A DNA stretch of 9,329 bases from Dehalococcoidia bacterium. Lineage in GTDB: Bacteria; Chloroflexota; Dehalococcoidia; Dehalococcoidales; UBA5760. A program made the position numbers and the translations under genes. The notes below the pieces were generated by a model. It was given only the letters and a program-made list of their open reading frames with translations. It did no database searches and was not told the DNA's origin. Positions 6,616 to 9,329 of this stretch are shown one piece after another (position 1 is the first letter of the stretch; every line of letters begins with the position of its first letter). The DNA lies in contig DUEB01000027.1 in the NCBI GenBank assembly GCA_011176655.1, forward strand, positions 1-9,329, given 5' to 3'.

Positions 6616-8116
6616 CGGCGTCTCCCAGTAGATGCAGGAGCCAGTCGGTGATATCTTCCGCCTCGATGGACTTCTTGAGGGCGCTGGCGCGTTTCTTCCT
6701 CTCGTCGAGGGGCATGGTCAGCGCTGTGTAGAGGGCCTGCGTGGTTCCTTCCAGGTCGGCGGGAGCCACCGTGAGCGCATGCTGTCCCAACTGATCACAG
6801 GCACCAACTGTCTCCGATAGTATCAGGACGCCGTCGCGGTCATTGACCGTGGGGCCTTCCTTGGCTACCAGGTTCATGCCGTCGATGACCGCATTCACCA
6901 GGAAAGCGTCGTAAAGGCGCATGCCGGCTATGGCCTGTACGTAGTTATTCTCATAGAATAAGTCGATGGGATACCATTCCTCGGTGGCATACTTACTGTT
7001 TATGGTCTCGATGAGCTCGGTTACCCGCTGCATGTACCTCTGGTACGGTCTCAGGTGGCTTCTGGTCGGCACCAGAAAGGCGATGAACTTGACCTTGCCC
7101 CGGAACTCGGGGTAGCGTTCCAGCAGCTTATCAAAGGCCCTGAGACCACGGGTGATATTCTTGCTGGGCTCGGCTCTGTCCACCCGGACTATGGTTTGCT
7201 CGCCGCAGAGCGGACGCAGCTTTGCCTCGTATTCCTTTAGTCTGGTCGAGGAAGTCAGTTTTTTGAGACCGACAACATCGATTGAGATGGGGTAGGCCTT
7301 AACCTGAATAAGCCTGTCTTCTATGTTGACGGTGTGCTGCTCGTAGTCTACCTTGGCCTTATCAAGTGACGATTCACAGCAGCGAAGGAAGTTGTAGACG
7401 TCGCGCACTGTCTGCAGCCCGACGATGTCGGCGGCGCACAGGCTCTCGAAGATTGCCTGCCGCATGGAGCTGGGTAGCAGTTGCCAGTAGGATAAAGAGG
7501 GCCAGGGAATGTGAGTAAAGTGCTGGATTACCACGTCCGGTAGCTGCCGCCGAACATAGGCTGCGGCCAGGTAGAGATGGTAGTCATTCAATATCACTAT
7601 CGGGGGTAGTTCACTGCTCATCGATTCTTCAACAATCGCCTTGGCGAAAGCCTGATTTACGGGGACATAACCGTTGTCCCAGGCATCATGGGTCACGATG
7701 TCGATATTGGGGGTGGTCGGCGAGTTCCACATATAGTGCTGCAGAAACCAGAGCAGGGGATTACAGATGATGCTGTAGTATTTGTGGTAGGTGCTTCGTG
7801 GGAAGACCAGGAAGCGGAGATAGAGATTGTCATCATCTAACGGTGCTTTGAAGTGTTTCCCTTCAGCCCTCTGGGCTATTTCTCTGTCCCCCCGCCCCAT
7901 GGCACTGGCTATCCAGTCGATTTCTACGTATCTACTGAGGCTACTCAGGGCGGTAACTACCCCGCCGCTACCACGCCGGAAGCGGAGCTCCCCGTTCTCC
8001 GTAAAGTAGTATTCAATCGGCCCCCGATTGCTGGCTAGAATCAGGCGTCTTGCGGACAGCCTGCGGCGGCATAGCTCTTTCAGTTGGCGCTCGTTATCCG
8101 TTTGCTCCGTTTCCAT
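6578..8116 (-). CDS. otsA: Trehalose-6-phosphate synthase (GT20 family)
   Basis: Joins glucose from UDP-glucose to glucose-6-phosphate, giving trehalose-6-phosphate; cytoplasmic retaining glycosyltransferase, family GT20. The 512-residue protein keeps the family's active-site landmarks: SNRGP (29-33) and GSGGVV (49-54) for phosphate binding, DYHL (178-181), HIPWPS (from H202), R314 and K319 (equivalent to R262 and K267 of E. coli OtsA), and DGMNLVAKE (412-420). It differs from E. coli in having NDYHL for HDYHL, RAEPSKN for RLDYSKG, and about 40 extra residues. The donor nucleotide (UDP, GDP or ADP) is not certain from motifs; adjacent galU favours UDP-glucose. Glucosylglycerol-phosphate synthase is an alternative, made less likely by otsB alongside. 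ATG 8116 is the first start after an in-frame TAG near 8143; AGGG lies about 7 nt upstream. It follows holA by 125 bp but seems to have its own promoter and a structured leader. Confidence 0.92.
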   Translation of the reverse strand: METEQTDNERQLKELCRRRLSARRLILASNRGPIEYYFTENGELRFRRGSGGVVTALSSLSRYVEIDWIASAMGRGDREIAQRAEGKHFKAPLDDDNLYLRFLVFPRSTYHKYYSIICNPLLWFLQHYMWNSPTTPNIDIVTHDAWDNGYVPVNQAFAKAIVEESMSSELPPIVILNDYHLYLAAAYVRRQLPDVVIQHFTHIPWPSLSYWQLLPSSMRQAIFESLCAADIVGLQTVRDVYNFLRCCESSLDKAKVDYEQHTVNIEDRLIQVKAYPISIDVVGLKKLTSSTRLKEYEAKLRPLCGEQTIVRVDRAEPSKNITRGLRAFDKLLERYPEFRGKVKFIAFLVPTRSHLRPYQRYMQRVTELIETINSKYATEEWYPIDLFYENNYVQAIAGMRLYDAFLVNAVIDGMNLVAKEGPTVNDRDGVLILSETVGACDQLGQHALTVAPADLEGTTQALYTALTMPLDERKKRASALKKSIEAEDITDWLLHLLGDAVNLAEERSAKAT

Positions 8117-8149
8117 TCTGCCCTGCCCGTTGCCGTACTACGGGTTCGG

Positions 8150-8211
8150 TTTGCCGCGGCCACCCTGGCTAGGAAGACACAGAGGCTGGCCTTCTTGTAT
8201 CCAGCGGCAAA
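8150..8211 (-). promoter_or_regulatory. Bulged stem-loop at the 5' end of the otsA leader
   Basis: The arms pair in two parts. The outer stem is TTTGCCGC with GCGGCAAA (8211-8204 with 8157-8150, 8 bp). The inner stem is GGCCAGCC with GGGTGGCC (8191-8184 with 8165-8158, 7 pairs around one G-G mismatch). A 12-nt bulge (8203-8192) lies on the 5' side only, and the apical loop has 18 nt (8183-8166). No run of T follows, so it is not a simple terminator for holA. The predicted otsA transcript starts near 8209, so the structure would be at the very 5' end of the mRNA. Further down, CCCGT and ACGGG (8144-8140 and 8130-8126) can pair just ahead of the ribosome binding region. Known function: none that I recognise. 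Confidence 0.5.
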
Positions 8212-8215
8212 ACAA

Positions 8216-8245
8216 AATCTATCATTAGGTCGTTAAGACTGTCAA
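8216..8245 (-). promoter_or_regulatory. Putative promoter of otsA
   Basis: Minus strand: perfect -35 TTGACA (8245-8240), which overlaps the TGA stop of holA, an 18-nt spacer, and TAGATT (8221-8216, four of six -10 bases). Predicted transcription start near 8209, leaving about 93 nt of leader before ATG 8116. It would let otsA be controlled separately from the housekeeping gene holA. Confidence 0.5.
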
Positions 8246-9267
8246 GCTGGATTTATCTGCTTTCGTGGTCTCTGGCACAGCTCGGCAGTCAGAATATTGA
8301 GGGCCAGCTCCCCGTCGCACTGCCCGGTCTTGATAGCGAGGTCGGTTTCCAGGAGTCGGCGGTATGCCTCGCCAATACGCTCCACAGGGAAGCGGTTAGC
8401 CTGCTCCAACGTCTTGCGGAAGGCATACTCCGAGGTCAGCCCTAACCTGTTCTGAATCTCCGTTTCCGATTTTCCTTGCGCCTTAAGCTCCTTAACCCGG
8501 GCTATCATCCTGATTTGTCGTGTCAGCATGACCATAAGATAGGCCGGGGCGGCCCCTCTATCCAGCAGTTGCTGCAGTGACTGCTCGGCGATTCCCACCT
8601 TCGATTCCACGATGGCATCAATCATGGCGAAGACACTGGCTTGCTGGGTGCTGCCGACCAGTTTCCTAACGTCCTCTTCCTCGATAGGGCGACCTGAGGT
8701 AAACAGGAGGAGCTTTTTGATTTCGTGCTGCATGCTCCACAGGTTGCTGCCCACGAGCTTAGTTAGCAGGTCGGTGGCTTGAGGCGCGATACCCCTCCCC
8801 CTCTCTTCCTGTACCCGCTTTTCAATCCACTGATGGAGCCTGGTCTTGTTTAGCAGCGGGAAGGGCTTCACCGTGGCTTTACCTGAGAGTTCGTTACGCA
8901 GCGGATTCCTGCTGTCTAGTCTGCCGTCTACCAAGACTAATATGGTGCTCTCCGGGATGCTGTTGAGGTAAGTTGCCCATAGCTTGTGCCCGGCTTTTTG
9001 ACCGTCGGCCTGGCTGGCGTTCTTCTTCCGTCCGGGGCGGCTTTTAGGTTCAAAGCGTTCCAGTAGCCCCTCGATAATGACCAGGCGCTTCTCGGAGAGA
9101 AAGGGGACTGTCTCGCAGACGTTCCTCAGTTCGTCCAGGGTAAGCTGACGGCCTTCGAGCACGGTGGTGTTGGCCGACAGCAGTGTCGGGTCACCCAGGC
9201 CTTTCTTTATCTCGGTAAGCGCCTCGCTGCGGGAAAAATCGTCCGGGCCGGTCAGGACATACAGCAA
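8242..9267 (-). CDS. holA: DNA polymerase III subunit delta
   Basis: Delta subunit of the clamp loader: it opens the beta sliding clamp and forms a ring with the gamma/tau and delta' subunits. The 341-residue length matches the family (E. coli 343). The N-terminus LYVLTGPDDFSR (2-13) is the family's opening strand and turn, PFLSEKRLVIIEG (55-67) and ILVLVDG (109-115) are the core strands, and the helical domains follow (QHEIKKLLLF, SVFAMIDAIVE, YLMVMLTRQIRMI, then a helical C-terminus). As usual for delta, no Walker A motif is present. A basic, glycine- and alanine-rich insertion occupies about residues 73-95. TTG 9267 is chosen because AGGAG lies 6 nt upstream and it gives a standard N-terminus; an in-frame GTG at 9327 would add 20 unlikely residues. 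otsA follows 125 bp downstream. Confidence 0.93.
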   Translation of the reverse strand: MLYVLTGPDDFSRSEALTEIKKGLGDPTLLSANTTVLEGRQLTLDELRNVCETVPFLSEKRLVIIEGLLERFEPKSRPGRKKNASQADGQKAGHKLWATYLNSIPESTILVLVDGRLDSRNPLRNELSGKATVKPFPLLNKTRLHQWIEKRVQEERGRGIAPQATDLLTKLVGSNLWSMQHEIKKLLLFTSGRPIEEEDVRKLVGSTQQASVFAMIDAIVESKVGIAEQSLQQLLDRGAAPAYLMVMLTRQIRMIARVKELKAQGKSETEIQNRLGLTSEYAFRKTLEQANRFPVERIGEAYRRLLETDLAIKTGQCDGELALNILTAELCQRPRKQINPA

Positions 9268-9273
9268 TACCCT

Positions 9274-9278
9274 CTCCT
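9274..9278 (-). promoter_or_regulatory. Ribosome binding site of holA (AGGAG), marking a TTG start
   Basis: AGGAG on the minus strand is followed by six bases and TTG at 9267. It is the strongest ribosome binding site in the vicinity and decides for the TTG codon over the in-frame GTG 60 nt upstream, whose upstream region falls outside the window. Confidence 0.7.
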
Positions 9279-9329
9279 TTCGGGGTCTCTTAATTCTACC
9301 ACACCCGCCAGCCAAACCGTCTACCACAA

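Noticed and set aside
9268..9327. Longer holA starting at GTG 9327
   Set aside because: The added 20 residues do not resemble HolA N-termini, while TTG 9267 has a well-placed AGGAG and begins LYVLTGPDDF.

Overview
The window reads as ordinary, densely packed bacterial chromosome. It holds seven protein genes and no RNA gene, CRISPR array, insertion sequence or phage gene that I can see. I think of a Chloroflexota member, possibly Dehalococcoidia-like. The reasons are a moderately GC-rich sequence, a cysteine-rich AlaRS, a GalU with an AGGWGTR loop, and an OtsA of the 'SNRGPIEYY' type. This placement comes from remembered family resemblance, not from a search, so treat it as tentative.

Layout. 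Positions 1-2335 (minus) hold most of alaS; its 3' end runs off the left edge. Positions 2453-4311 (minus) hold a ROK-family glucokinase gene followed by galU, overlapping by one base. The spacer 4312-4527 is a divergent promoter region. Positions 4528-5748 (plus) encode a 12-helix MFS transporter, followed 57 bp later by otsB, trehalose-6-phosphate phosphatase (5806-6615, plus). otsA, trehalose-6-phosphate synthase (6578-8116, minus), runs head-on into otsB and their 3' ends overlap by 38 bp. Upstream of otsA on the same strand lies holA, DNA polymerase III delta (8242-9267, TTG start).

How the genes fit together. Glucokinase supplies glucose-6-phosphate and GalU supplies UDP-glucose. OtsA joins the two into trehalose-6-phosphate and OtsB removes the phosphate, so the middle of the window holds a nearly complete route from glucose to trehalose. 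Only phosphoglucomutase is missing. The MFS protein may or may not belong to this; its substrate cannot be read from the sequence. alaS and holA are housekeeping neighbours.

Regulatory sequence. Sigma-70-like promoters can be proposed in front of alaS, glk, the MFS gene, otsB and otsA. The otsB and glk promoters sit so close to their start codons that the mRNAs would be leaderless or nearly so. otsA instead has a leader of about 93 nt that opens with a long bulged stem-loop. These regulatory points are the least routine part of the window. I found no strong evidence for a wholly new system.
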